Assembly: GCA_002422785.1 (NCBI GenBank)
Contig: DITK01000019.1
Location: 1 to 49,165 of the forward strand
Length of the DNA stretch: 49,165 nucleotides
DNA from: Francisellaceae bacterium UBA6186
GTDB taxonomy: Bacteria; Pseudomonadota; Gammaproteobacteria; UBA6186; Azoamicaceae
Direction of reading: 5' to 3'
In this document: one piece after another, positions 1 to 9,213 of the stretch
How positions within the stretch are numbered: position 1 is the first letter of the stretch
How the letters are laid out: every line of letters starts with the position of its first letter
Position numbers and translations under genes: made by a program
Notes under the pieces: model-generated
What the model was told of the DNA's origin: nothing
Seen by the model: only the letters and a program-made list of their open reading frames with translations
Database searches by the model: none

Positions 1-1
1 A

Positions 2-682
2 GGGGGACTTTTTAATAGTAAAAAATCCAGATTTAATCCTACTTTTGAGACTTTTACAAGACAAGACCCAGAACCTAGTAATCCTCAAGAAACTAGCAGT
101 GCAACCAATCCAACAAATGCTGCTGATGCTAATGCATCTATTCTCGTCACAGAAAAACCTCAACTTAATCAAACTAGACAAGAACCTACCAAACAAATTT
201 TACAACCAAGTACTAAAGTAATTAACGGCTCAAAAAATCCTACAATACTATTAGACAAAATATCCAAACTAAGTGAAAATTTTGATTCACGAACAATTGA
301 ATTTAATAAACAAATGTTAATTTATACTGTTAATAAAAAAATAGATGAGCAAAACGCTATACTTGGAAGAATGCTAGATTTATCTAGCAACAAAAACAAT
401 CTATTAACACATACAGAAAAACTATCTGAATGGATAAAAATTAGAGAAGAACTAAACTCATTTGAAGAAAAAATAACTTCATTAATAAAAGATGCTGAAG
501 ATGAAATGTCAAAAAGCAGATATAATCTTGTAACATTAGAAGAAAAACAAGAATTGATAGAAACAATAAGACCCAAATATATTAAAGATAATGAATTGCT
601 AAAACAAAAAGTAGAAAGTCAAATTCTTAGGTATACAAGTGCAAACACAAATGACCCACCTCCTATCGAAAAACGTCGATAA
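2..682 (+). CDS. 3' part of an unrecognised coiled-coil protein (5' end outside window)
   Basis: The frame is open from base 2 to the TAA at 680-682, so these 226 codons are the C-terminal part of a longer protein whose start lies before the window; an internal ATG at 314 is not a convincing start. The first ~75 residues are rich in Asn, Pro, Thr, Ser and Gln, typical of a disordered linker. The last ~140 residues are charged and helical with heptad-like spacing, likely coiled coil. I see no signal peptide, membrane segment or catalytic motif in this part. It faces the ankyrin gene tail to tail, 78 bases apart. Function unknown; a secreted or effector-like protein is possible from the neighbourhood, but that is only inference. 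Confidence 0.6.
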   Translation, partial: GGLFNSKKSRFNPTFETFTRQDPEPSNPQETSSATNPTNAADANASILVTEKPQLNQTRQEPTKQILQPSTKVINGSKNPTILLDKISKLSENFDSRTIEFNKQMLIYTVNKKIDEQNAILGRMLDLSSNKNNLLTHTEKLSEWIKIREELNSFEEKITSLIKDAEDEMSKSRYNLVTLEEKQELIETIRPKYIKDNELLKQKVESQILRYTSANTNDPPPIEKRR

Positions 683-760
683 AATAAGCCAATTATTTAA
701 CTGTAGCCATTTCTGTTAAGTTTAATTTAATTCTAAAGAATAATATATTTTAATACAGAC

Positions 761-2521
761 TTATTTAGGAGCAAACCCCAATGACCTGCTATTAGATGAA
801 ACTGATTGTTCACTTGCATGTTCAAGATTTAAAGTTGAATTATCAAAATTTAATATGGAACTTTTTTCTCTTCTTAAAATTCCAAGATCAATATCTTTAG
901 GATGTTTCCTATATTCACGAACACTGCCAGGCAAAGGCTGTCGATAGTTTACATTATATTGCCACATTAAATTTGGCGATCGATATTGATCAAAATTTGT
1001 AGCTGATTCCAGTATTCTAATTATAGCATTATTATGTGGTTGCAATTTTGCAAAAGATAATGGTGTATTATTTTGGCGATCTTTTAAACTAGGATCCGCT
1101 TTAGCATCAAGAAGCATTCGAGTTATCTCGAATACTGATCTTTTATCATCCATGGATGGAGTAAATCTAGTAACACTATGCAATGCAGATCTACCTAGAT
1201 GATCAGTAATATTTATAGAAATTAGATCTCCCAGACTAATTATTAAATTTCCTTTTTCAGAAATAGCTGTTTTTATAAAACCAACAAACGCACCAATTAA
1301 AATCGCATGATCTTGTAATATATTTTTTCTAGCAAAAATCATGAGCATGCACTTAATACTTGGTACAAATTGTTGGTTATAATCTATAAATTTTTTGATT
1401 GCATATTTATTTAATTGGATACAAGCAAGCAAAAATGCATGCGACTTTAAATCACTTGATGAACAAAAAGGCATTGTTCTTAATAATTTTTCTAATCTAG
1501 AATTATGATAATTGTTATTCTGCCTACATAAAGAAAAATAAGATAAAATATTTACTTTTTGCCCATACACTATCCCTTCTTGTAACCAAGCATCATTAAC
1601 TAAATTAACAAAAGTAACATCATGATTATTACTAATGTCAGAAATAACTTTCCAAAGTCTTTTTAACCCATCATAATCGCCATATGCAGCAATTAAAAAC
1701 AATGGCGAAATACAAAAAATACCTGCATAATCAAATCTGTTTTTATAATTATATTTTTTTAGTCTTACCAATGTTAACATGTGGTCTATTAATTCATCGG
1801 CCATTAATTGGTTAAACATACCGTACATTAATCTTTTTTTACAAAAATTTATAATTTTATTGAAAATGGATATTTTTATATTTATAGGCATCAATCGATC
1901 AATTAAAATATTTAAACTATTATTGTTTGGATTTAATTTATATAAATGTTCTTCAATTACATGTATTATTTGCATGCTACCGTTTTTTAATGCAATATGT
2001 AAATAGGGTTTAAAATCTATACTATAATCATATAGCGACAACAGCTTTGCCACGACGTTAGCATATCCACACTTAACAGCTAAGGATAGAGTGTTTTCCC
2101 ATTGCGTAAATGAATAATTATTTGCTATAGATTGTTCGAAAATGTTTTGTTCGGCTATAGTTAAAATCTCTATTATCTTAAAATATCTAGTTGTTTTGGC
2201 AACTGTCAGAGGAGTTTGATTGTATTCATTGATAGCAAAAACATTAACCCTTTGATCGGATAATAACATTTTCACGATAGATAAATGACCTAACCCAGCT
2301 GCAATATGTAGTGGCGTAGATAAATGCTCATCGGTACAATTAATATCTATACCCATATTGATAAACTCAACAACTTTATATTGTTGATTACTTTCAATTG
2401 CTGCAAAAAATTTTTGTTTGAGTATTAAATAATACATCGGAAGCCAACATATAGGCGGATTGCTATAAAAATTACTAAGCACTGAATGGATCCTCCGTGA
2501 TTTAATTCTGATTATTTTCAC
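761..2521 (-). CDS. Ankyrin-repeat protein, 586 aa
   Basis: Ankyrin repeats are visible near both ends. At residues ~38-130 the TPLHIAAGLGHLSIVKMLL motif is followed by a second repeat with TPLTVA. At ~455-525 there is SALHSVTR...RMLLDAKADP followed by NNTPLSFAKL. The ~300 residues between are helical with no motif I recognise. Ankyrin repeats bind proteins; in intracellular bacteria they often occur in effectors aimed at host proteins, but no secretion signal can be proven here. The frame opens with GTG at 2521 with a poor ribosome site; ATG at residue 29 (base 2437) is an alternative and begins just before the first repeat-like helices. The gene stands alone on the reverse strand, upstream of an rnhB remnant in the same direction. 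Confidence 0.8.
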   Translation of the reverse strand: MKIIRIKSRRIHSVLSNFYSNPPICWLPMYYLILKQKFFAAIESNQQYKVVEFINMGIDINCTDEHLSTPLHIAAGLGHLSIVKMLLSDQRVNVFAINEYNQTPLTVAKTTRYFKIIEILTIAEQNIFEQSIANNYSFTQWENTLSLAVKCGYANVVAKLLSLYDYSIDFKPYLHIALKNGSMQIIHVIEEHLYKLNPNNNSLNILIDRLMPINIKISIFNKIINFCKKRLMYGMFNQLMADELIDHMLTLVRLKKYNYKNRFDYAGIFCISPLFLIAAYGDYDGLKRLWKVISDISNNHDVTFVNLVNDAWLQEGIVYGQKVNILSYFSLCRQNNNYHNSRLEKLLRTMPFCSSSDLKSHAFLLACIQLNKYAIKKFIDYNQQFVPSIKCMLMIFARKNILQDHAILIGAFVGFIKTAISEKGNLIISLGDLISINITDHLGRSALHSVTRFTPSMDDKRSVFEITRMLLDAKADPSLKDRQNNTPLSFAKLQPHNNAIIRILESATNFDQYRSPNLMWQYNVNYRQPLPGSVREYRKHPKDIDLGILRREKSSILNFDNSTLNLEHASEQSVSSNSRSLGFAPK

Positions 2522-2567
2522 AAAACTTAGCTTGCTGTCAAAATAATAATATATTATACTGATTTCA

Positions 2568-2747
2568 TCAATATTTTTTTATAGCACTAATATGCAAGTT
2601 AGTTCCGTAGCCTTTATGTTTGGCAAAACCATAATGTGGGTAGGCTTCATCTAAAGATAGCATTAAATTATCTCTTGTTACTTTAGCAATTATCGATGCA
2701 GCAGAAATACATGGCTCTAATCGATCCCCACCTACAATTGCCACTTC
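2568..2747 (-). pseudogene. rnhB: rnhB remnant (RNase HII C-terminal fragment)
   Basis: Reading the reverse strand gives 59 codons between a TAA (2748-2750) and a TGA (2568-2570). They contain the RNase HII signature GGD, ISAASIIAKVTRD, then YPHYGFAKHKGYGT and a following His. This matches the C-terminal third of RNase HII in the right order. The N-terminal part with the catalytic Asp-Glu of the DEAGRG motif is absent, and the usual HR.SF.PV tail is also gone. RNase HII removes ribonucleotides from DNA, and this fragment cannot do so. It lies directly against the amiB promoter region, so a deletion removed the 5' half. Family match is strong; calling it non-functional follows from the missing catalytic end. 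Confidence 0.85.
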
Positions 2748-2830
2748 TTAGTAACCAAACAATTACTTAGCATAATTATAGATAAATGATAAAATAGCAA
2801 TTGTTAGTTAGAGTTATTGTTTGTTTGCAC

Positions 2831-4087
2831 ATGAAAAATTTTTTAAATTATATATTGTTTATTAGTTGTATCTGTAATTTTAGTGTTACTAGCTGTAATG
2901 CAACATTAATTGAACCGCCGATTAATCAGCACGTTAATATCCATAGCCTTAGAATTTGGCCATCACCAGAAAATATTAGAATAGTTTTTGATCTTAGTGG
3001 TCAGCCGGACTATAAAATTTCTAATTTAACTAACCCAAGCAGGATAGTAGTTGATTTTAGTAATGCTAAACTAAATGCTAAATTGGAGTCAGATTTAAAT
3101 AAAGCACCTAGAAACTCTAATATAAAAAAGATACGCACTGGTATTAATAATAATATAGTACGAGTCGTGTTTGAGTTAGATGATGTGGTTGTGCCAAATA
3201 TTTTTATATTAAAACCTAATGAGCGTTATGGTTATAGATTAGTTTTGGATCTTGAATCTAATGAAAAGCAACAAATCTTAGCCTTGTTTGATTTAGATGA
3301 ATTAGAAAAAATTAAAACTAATCAACCAAAAAATAATAAATCAACATCATGTTTGCCAGAAATTGTTTCTAAAATTAGCCCGCAGCCTACTCAAAAATTT
3401 ATTGTTGCTATTGATGCAGGTCATGGTGGCGAAGACCCTGGTGCTATAGGTCCTAGAGGAACCTTGGAAAAGGATATAGTTTTATCAATTGCTAGAATTT
3501 TAAAAGAACAGATTAATAACACTTCCCATATGCGAGCTTTTTTAATTAGAACAGCTGATTATTATGTAGGCTTAAATGATAGAATGTTAAGAGCTAGGCA
3601 ACATAAAGCAGATTTGTTTATATCTCTTCATGCAGATGCTTTTTCTAACTCTAAAGCGGATGGTGCATCTATATTTGTTCTATCTGAGCAAGGAGCATCT
3701 AGTGCAGCCGCCAGATGGTTGGCTCAATCAGAAAATAGAGCAGATACAATCGGTGGTGTTAAGATAGAAGATAAAAGTGATGTGTTAACTTCGGTACTAT
3801 TAAATTTGTCACAAACAGCAAATTCTGCAGCTAGTATCGATGCTGGTAAAAGTATTTTATTATCTATGCAAAATACTGTGCCTCTACATAAGTCTTATGT
3901 TGAACAAGCAAGTTTTGCGGTACTTAAGGCACCAGATGTACCATCAGTATTAATAGAAACAGGGTTTATTTCTAATCCACGGACCGAACTAAAATTAAGA
4001 GAAAAAACTTATCAGAAAAAAATAGTAAATAGCATAATAAAAGGTATAGAACATTATTTTGCATCTAAACCAACAAGAATTAATTAA
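2831..4087 (+). CDS. amiB: N-acetylmuramoyl-L-alanine amidase (AmiB/AmiC type)
   Basis: Periplasmic zinc amidase that cuts the stem peptide from peptidoglycan during daughter-cell separation. From ATG 2831 (418 aa) the protein starts with a signal peptide (MKNFLNYILFISCICNFSVTS), followed by an AMIN domain (~residues 30-125), a linker, and an Amidase_3 domain (~185-410). The zinc ligands are visible: H in DAGHGGEDPGA, E in GTLEKDI, H in SLHADAF and catalytic E in ETGFISNP. The frame extends to a TTG at 2801, but ATG 2831 gives the cleaner signal peptide. There is no C-terminal LysM domain, unlike E. coli AmiB, so the domain layout is that of AmiC; the name rests on position before mutL and miaA. 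One base separates it from mutL. Confidence 0.92.
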   Translation: MKNFLNYILFISCICNFSVTSCNATLIEPPINQHVNIHSLRIWPSPENIRIVFDLSGQPDYKISNLTNPSRIVVDFSNAKLNAKLESDLNKAPRNSNIKKIRTGINNNIVRVVFELDDVVVPNIFILKPNERYGYRLVLDLESNEKQQILALFDLDELEKIKTNQPKNNKSTSCLPEIVSKISPQPTQKFIVAIDAGHGGEDPGAIGPRGTLEKDIVLSIARILKEQINNTSHMRAFLIRTADYYVGLNDRMLRARQHKADLFISLHADAFSNSKADGASIFVLSEQGASSAAARWLAQSENRADTIGGVKIEDKSDVLTSVLLNLSQTANSAASIDAGKSILLSMQNTVPLHKSYVEQASFAVLKAPDVPSVLIETGFISNPRTELKLREKTYQKKIVNSIIKGIEHYFASKPTRIN

Positions 4088-4088
4088 T

Positions 4089-5639
4089 ATGATAAATAGA
4101 ATCAAAATATTACCAGAATTTGTGATAAACCAGATTGCAGCTGGAGAAGTAATAGAAAGGCCGGCATCTATATTAAAAGAATTATTAGAAAATAGCATAG
4201 ATGCTAATAGTTCTATAGTTAGAATTTATGTAGAACAGGGTGGAATCTCCAGTATTAAAGTAGTAGATGATGGGGAAGGTATTCATGATGAGGATTTACC
4301 ATTAGTATTTGTTCAACATGCAACTAGCAAAGTCAATACTACAGATGATTTGTTTAACATCAATTCTTTAGGATTTAGAGGAGAAGCTTTAGCTAGTATT
4401 GCCTCTATTGCTAAAGTAAATATAGTATCTCAGCAAACTATGCCAACTGGGACATCAATTGAAGTTAAAGATATTTTTTATAATATTCCAGTCAGGAGAA
4501 AATTTTTACGTTCCACAACAACAGAATTTAATTATTTGCAAGAGATGTTTAAACGTATTGCCTTAAGTAATTTTACTGTTGGATTTATGTTTTATCATAA
4601 CAATAAATTAATTAAAAGTTTGCCAGCAATTTCTGATAATACAGTTGACAATATAATTGCTAAAGAAAAAAGAATTATCAAATTGTTTGGCAAGAAATTC
4701 ATAGATAATTCTATTTTTTTTAATTCTCAGCTAAATGATATGGAATTATCTGGTTGGATTGGAACTGATTTGGATATTTCTGGATCTGTCATCCAATATT
4801 GTTATATCAATAATCGTACAGTAAAAGATAAATTATTGAATTCAGCAATTAAACAAGCGACGCAAAAACTATCTTTACCATCGGCATATTGTTTATATAT
4901 CTCTTTAGATCCAATATTGTTTGATGTTAATGTTCACCCAACTAAACAAGAAGTAAGATTTTCCGATCCGAAAATCATTTATGCCTTTGTTTATGAGAGT
5001 ATACTGGAAGCCATGGGAAGATTAAAAGTTTCTGAGTTGCCATCGAAATCAGATAATTTTATATATTCAGATTTTAATGACAATAATAATTTTGATAAAT
5101 TGTTTGTTGATGTTAAATTATTTCCTATATTTAACAATAGGTATGTAATTTTTGAGCAAAAAAATAATAATTCAAAACTAATGTTGGTGAACATATTAGA
5201 TGGATTGAAATGGTTGCTACAAAAAAAAATGCAGAAACATGCTGATCTTATAAGTCATCAGTTAATAATACCAGAAAGAATTAAAATAGATTATAAAAAA
5301 ATAAATAATTTAGATATGTATATTAATTGGTTGGAGAAATTTAAATTTGAAATAAATCAAATTCATGAAAATGTTTTGTTAATTAGATCAATACCTGATT
5401 GTTTGAATTTGTTAAATGTTAATATTAATTATGAAAATTTTATGACCGATCTTGTGCAGATTGATTTAAAGAGCATCAACGATGTTAATTTTATAAATTT
5501 TATAATATCTAATATTCGACTTGAGCGGATAGATTTATATACAAAAAATGATTTAACACTGATAGTGTCAGAATTGACAAAAGAAAACTTTTGTTTTCCA
5601 GCGTGTAGTGAGCAAGAATTTTCTAGTTTAATAAAATAA
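4089..5639 (+). CDS. mutL: DNA mismatch repair protein MutL
   Basis: GHKL ATPase that links MutS mismatch recognition to downstream repair. The N-terminal ATPase motifs are intact: ENSIDAN (Mg-binding Glu/Asn), DDGEGI, GFRGEAL and, near residue 300, NVHPTKQEVRF. The C-terminal dimerisation domain follows after a short linker. At 516 aa it is about 100 residues shorter than E. coli MutL, mostly in the linker. The endonuclease motif DQHAxxERxxxE is absent, as in other gammaproteobacterial MutL proteins. ATG 4089 was chosen because the family N-terminus (IKILPEFVINQIAAGEVI) begins right after it; a start 30 bases upstream would overlap amiB. It holds a run of nine A (from 5221) in frame. Confidence 0.96.
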   Translation: MINRIKILPEFVINQIAAGEVIERPASILKELLENSIDANSSIVRIYVEQGGISSIKVVDDGEGIHDEDLPLVFVQHATSKVNTTDDLFNINSLGFRGEALASIASIAKVNIVSQQTMPTGTSIEVKDIFYNIPVRRKFLRSTTTEFNYLQEMFKRIALSNFTVGFMFYHNNKLIKSLPAISDNTVDNIIAKEKRIIKLFGKKFIDNSIFFNSQLNDMELSGWIGTDLDISGSVIQYCYINNRTVKDKLLNSAIKQATQKLSLPSAYCLYISLDPILFDVNVHPTKQEVRFSDPKIIYAFVYESILEAMGRLKVSELPSKSDNFIYSDFNDNNNFDKLFVDVKLFPIFNNRYVIFEQKNNNSKLMLVNILDGLKWLLQKKMQKHADLISHQLIIPERIKIDYKKINNLDMYINWLEKFKFEINQIHENVLLIRSIPDCLNLLNVNINYENFMTDLVQIDLKSINDVNFINFIISNIRLERIDLYTKNDLTLIVSELTKENFCFPACSEQEFSSLIK

Positions 5640-5660
5640 AAATGATATTATCTAAATAAC

Positions 5661-6596
5661 ATGAATAATAAAACTGCGATTTTTTTAATGGGACCGACAG
5701 CTTGTGGCAAAACAAGCCTCGCTATAGCTATGGCGAAAAATATTCCTGTAGAGATTATCAATGTTGATTCGGCTCAAATATATATTGGTATGGATATTGG
5801 CACTAACAAACCAACAAAAGAAGAATTAATTATTACTAAGCATCATTTGATTGACATTCGTTCTCCTAACGATAGCTATTCAGTTGCACAATTTTGCCTT
5901 GATGCTAGTCAATTGCTGGAAGAAATTCATGCTAGAGGTAAAATTCCATTATTAGTTGGTGGTACCATGCTATATTTTTATTCTTTATGTTTTGGGTTAT
6001 CTAAATTACCATCTGCAAATATAGATATTCGGCGCAATATAGATAAACAAGCTGCTCAATATGGTTGGCCTTATATGCATGCTAAATTAGCAGCATTAGA
6101 TATAGCCGCTGCCAATAATATTGCTATGAATGATAGTAAACGTATCCAGCGAGCCTTAGAAGTGAACTTAATAACTGAAAAGAAATTTTCTGATTGTTTA
6201 TTGGAGCGTTATAATTTTATAAATAATTGGGATATAAGATATTTTGCAATAATACCAAAAGATCGACAACTTTTGCATAAAAAAATTGCTGATAGATTTT
6301 ATATGATGTTGGAACAGGGTTTGGTTAATGAAGTGGCGCAGTTATTGCAACAAAATATTTCTATAAATAGTCCGTCGATGCGTTGTGTGGGCTATAGGCA
6401 AATAATTCAATATTTACAACATAATATTGGTGAACAAGAGGCTTATCGGGCAGCTATTGCTGCAACTAGGCAATTAGCTAAACGGCAACATACTTGGCTA
6501 CGCAAGTGGCACAGCTTGGTAGATTTAAATTTACTGGATACAGAATTATCAGAACAACATAAATTAGGGTTGATTACACGCAATATAAAGTGTTAG
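5661..6596 (+). CDS. miaA: tRNA dimethylallyltransferase MiaA
   Basis: Transfers dimethylallyl from DMAPP to A37 of tRNAs reading UNN codons. The 311-aa protein is the usual length. It carries the P-loop GPTACGKTS at residues ~11-19, the DSAQIYIGMDIGTNKP motif that positions the anticodon base, LLVGGTMLYF, and the RCVGYRQ segment near residue 235. A C-terminal basic region (ATRQLAKRQHTWLRKW) contacts tRNA. It follows mutL by 21 bases and precedes hfq, the standard gammaproteobacterial order, so it is probably cotranscribed from amiB onwards. Confidence 0.97.
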   Translation: MNNKTAIFLMGPTACGKTSLAIAMAKNIPVEIINVDSAQIYIGMDIGTNKPTKEELIITKHHLIDIRSPNDSYSVAQFCLDASQLLEEIHARGKIPLLVGGTMLYFYSLCFGLSKLPSANIDIRRNIDKQAAQYGWPYMHAKLAALDIAAANNIAMNDSKRIQRALEVNLITEKKFSDCLLERYNFINNWDIRYFAIIPKDRQLLHKKIADRFYMMLEQGLVNEVAQLLQQNISINSPSMRCVGYRQIIQYLQHNIGEQEAYRAAIAATRQLAKRQHTWLRKWHSLVDLNLLDTELSEQHKLGLITRNIKC

Positions 6597-6634
6597 ACTT
6601 CATTATTAAAATTATGAGGTGGGGAATAACAATT

Positions 6635-6916
6635 ATGTCGAAATGGCAGACAATACAGGATCCATTTTTAAATGCTTTGCGCAAAGAAAGGGTGCCGGTA
6701 GCTATTTATTTAGTAAATGGTATCAAATTGCAAGGCAATGTAGAATCGTTTGATCAGTTTTCGGTTTTATTAAAAAACACAGTGAGTCAAATGGTATATA
6801 AGCATGCTATTTCTACGATAGTTCCAGCTCGTAATGTACGCATTGTGTTAGATCCGAAAAACGAGGCAGATATTGGTTTAGAGGCTGAAAATGAATTTGT
6901 GGAAGCTAATGTTTAA
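6635..6916 (+). CDS. hfq: RNA chaperone Hfq
   Basis: Hexameric Sm-like chaperone that pairs small RNAs with mRNAs. The 93-aa product has the Sm1 motif (QDPFLNALRKERVPVAIYLV, NGIKLQG, SFDQF) and the Sm2 motif YKHAISTIVP at residues ~55-64, which includes the Hfq-typical YKHA. The C-terminal tail is short and acidic. ATG 6635 is chosen over an upstream in-frame ATG at 6590 because it is preceded by a strong GAGGTGGGG ribosome site and gives the conserved N-terminus MSKWQTIQDPFLN. The usual next gene hflX is not present. Confidence 0.97.
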   Translation: MSKWQTIQDPFLNALRKERVPVAIYLVNGIKLQGNVESFDQFSVLLKNTVSQMVYKHAISTIVPARNVRIVLDPKNEADIGLEAENEFVEANV

Positions 6917-6993
6917 TTACTTTAGTTTTTAAAAGAAAATAAAATTGCATCGCCTTGCTCAAAAATCAATATATATTTATTTGGACATACTGT

Positions 6994-7022
6994 TTGCGGT
7001 AATCTAACGTAATAACTTATAC
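6994..7022 (+). promoter_or_regulatory. Candidate sigma-70 promoter for hflKC
   Basis: TTGCGG (6994-6999) and TTATAC (7017-7022) are separated by 17 bases, 80 bases before the hflK start. The match to -35 and -10 consensus is fair. In an AT-rich gap such matches also arise by chance, so this is a suggestion only. Confidence 0.35.
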
Positions 7023-7101
7023 TTTTACCAAGATCAAGAGTATTTCAATAGAATTTGTAGTATATTTGTTTTTAATAAGTTAGTGTTTAGAGAGAGAGAG
7101 T

Positions 7102-8259
7102 ATGGATCAATTAAGTATGGCTTGGAATGAACCAGGATCTGATGAATCTAATAAAAATCAAGATCAATCCGAAGCCAATAAAAATAATTCTGACAATCAC
7201 AATGATACCAAACAACATATGTATAAAAATCGTAATTCTCAAAATGGTCCACCAGATTTAGAAGAAATTTTTAATAAGTTATTTAAGCAATTTTTAGTAT
7301 TTTTTGGGTTAAATAAGAATACTGTCGGTACCAATAGGTTTGATAATTTCAATTCTCCGAATCATAGTTTGGTTATTATGACTATTAGCGGAATCATTAT
7401 AATAGTATATTTATTATCTGGATTTTATATTGTGCGTCCGGCAGAACAGGCTGTTATAACTAGGTTTGGCAAAGTCAATCGGACCGTAGGGCCAGGTCCT
7501 CATTGGATTTTTAGGCTTATTGAAGACAAGGCTATCGTCAATAGTGAACAAATTGGATCTAGTAGACATAGTGCTTCTATGTTAACCCAAGATGAAAATA
7601 TAGTATTTGTTGAAATAGAAGTGCAATATCGTATTGAGGATGTTAACAATTATTTGTTTAAAGTTGCTGAACCAATTAAAACCCTGAAACAAGCAGTAGA
7701 AAGTGCTATGCGCCAAGTAGTTGGCAATGCTAAATTAGATTTTATTATGACAGAAGGTCGTACTCAGGTTTCTATAGATATTGAGCAACAAGTAGCTGCG
7801 ATATTAGAACAATATAACGCAGGGATCCAAGTGGTTACTGTGGCGTTTAAAGAGGCTAAAGCACCAGAAGCGGTTAAAAGTGCATTTGATGATGTAATTA
7901 AAGCTAGAGAAGAACAAGAAAGATTAAAACATGCGGCAGAGGCGTTTGCTAACAAGATTGTTCCAGAAGCAAAAGGGGATGCGGAGCGCATGTTAGTCGA
8001 AGCCGAGGCTTATAGGCAAGAAATTATAGCTAAAGCCACGGGAGATACTTTAAGATTTAACGCAGTTTTAGCTGAATACAATAAAGCACCAGAGATTACT
8101 AAAAAAAGGATATATATAGACACGTTTGAAGAAGTATTGTCAAATACTAGTAAAATTCTTATTGACATTAAAAATTCTAATAACTTAGTTTATTTACCGT
8201 TAGATAAATTAATGAACAACAATAATAAATCTCAAAGCGTTTTGGGGGAAGTAAATTAA
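7102..8259 (+). CDS. hflK: Membrane protease modulator HflK
   Basis: Forms the large HflK-HflC ring complex that encloses FtsH in the inner membrane and limits its access to membrane substrates. The 385-aa protein has a hydrophilic, Asn-rich cytoplasmic N-terminus (~residues 1-90), one membrane segment (~92-114, LVIMTISGIIIIVYLLSGFY), then an SPFH/band-7 domain starting VRPAEQAVITRFGK and a long helical region with KAREEQERLKHAAEAFANKI. A GAGAGAGAG ribosome site precedes ATG. Its stop abuts the hflC start, so the pair is translationally coupled. There is no hflX between it and hfq. Confidence 0.96.
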   Translation: MDQLSMAWNEPGSDESNKNQDQSEANKNNSDNHNDTKQHMYKNRNSQNGPPDLEEIFNKLFKQFLVFFGLNKNTVGTNRFDNFNSPNHSLVIMTISGIIIIVYLLSGFYIVRPAEQAVITRFGKVNRTVGPGPHWIFRLIEDKAIVNSEQIGSSRHSASMLTQDENIVFVEIEVQYRIEDVNNYLFKVAEPIKTLKQAVESAMRQVVGNAKLDFIMTEGRTQVSIDIEQQVAAILEQYNAGIQVVTVAFKEAKAPEAVKSAFDDVIKAREEQERLKHAAEAFANKIVPEAKGDAERMLVEAEAYRQEIIAKATGDTLRFNAVLAEYNKAPEITKKRIYIDTFEEVLSNTSKILIDIKNSNNLVYLPLDKLMNNNNKSQSVLGEVN

Positions 8260-9183
8260 ATGATTATTAATAAATTCAACTTTAAATACTTAAATAATAT
8301 GCAGATATTATTAATCGTTTTGATTATATCTTGGTTGTTATTTTTAAGTTTATATACAGTTTACGAAACAGACAAAGCTATAGTTCTTCGTTTAGGTAAA
8401 TTGCGACATAGTATTAATAATAGGCCATTAATTGTCGATCCTGGGTTACATATGAAATTACCTTTTATTGATGAGATACGTACGTTCGACACTAGATTAA
8501 ATATGTTAGATATTAAATCTTCCAGAATAGTTACTAATGAAAAAAAAGATGTTTTAGTTGATTTTTATGTTGAATGGAAAATTGATAATTTAGAATTATT
8601 TTATACTCGTACTGAGGGTAATAAGGCTAAAGCTGAAATTTTATTAAGCCAAAAAGGTAATGATGGTTTGCGTGCAGAATTTGGTCGTAGTAGCATACAA
8701 GAGGTTGTATCTGGAGTTCGAGTTGAATTAATGGAAAAATTAAAAAAATCAACCGATGAGCATGCAGCCAATTTAGGAATTACAGTTGTTGATGTTCGCA
8801 TCAAGAGAATTGATTTACCTGATGAAGTAAGTGGGGCGGTCTATGATCGTATGAGTTCTGAAAGAGCAAGAGTTGCCAGCGAATTAAAAGCCAAAGGTGA
8901 AGCTAATGCTATAGTAATACGTGCCAACGCTGATAAAACACGTAGAATTTTATTAGCAGAGGCCAAACAAAAAGCACAACACATTCGTGGTAATGGTGAT
9001 GCTGAAGCTAGTAAAATTTATGCTAAAGCTTATCAACAATCGCCACAATTTTTTGAATTATATAGAAGTTTAGATGCTTACAAAAAAGTATTCAGCAATA
9101 AAGGAGATATTTTAGTATTAAAGCCAGAAGGTGATTTTTTTAAATATTTTGGTAATGCTGCAAATATTTCTAAAGGAAACTAA
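8260..9183 (+). CDS. hflC: Membrane protease modulator HflC
   Basis: Partner of HflK in the FtsH-regulating ring. At 307 aa it has an N-terminal membrane segment (~residues 16-36), the SPFH domain (VYETDKAIVLRLGKL onwards) and the helical C-terminus with ERARVASELKAKGEANA. The ATG follows the hflK TAA without a gap; the end of hflK supplies the GGGGGAAG ribosome site. Length and motifs are normal. Confidence 0.96.
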   Translation: MIINKFNFKYLNNMQILLIVLIISWLLFLSLYTVYETDKAIVLRLGKLRHSINNRPLIVDPGLHMKLPFIDEIRTFDTRLNMLDIKSSRIVTNEKKDVLVDFYVEWKIDNLELFYTRTEGNKAKAEILLSQKGNDGLRAEFGRSSIQEVVSGVRVELMEKLKKSTDEHAANLGITVVDVRIKRIDLPDEVSGAVYDRMSSERARVASELKAKGEANAIVIRANADKTRRILLAEAKQKAQHIRGNGDAEASKIYAKAYQQSPQFFELYRSLDAYKKVFSNKGDILVLKPEGDFFKYFGNAANISKGN

Positions 9184-9213
9184 AAATAAACCACAGGAAC
9201 AAAAATTATAATA

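Noticed and set aside
1779..2006. 75-codon forward frame inside the ankyrin gene
   Set aside because: Hydrophobic shadow of the reverse-strand gene with no supporting signal.
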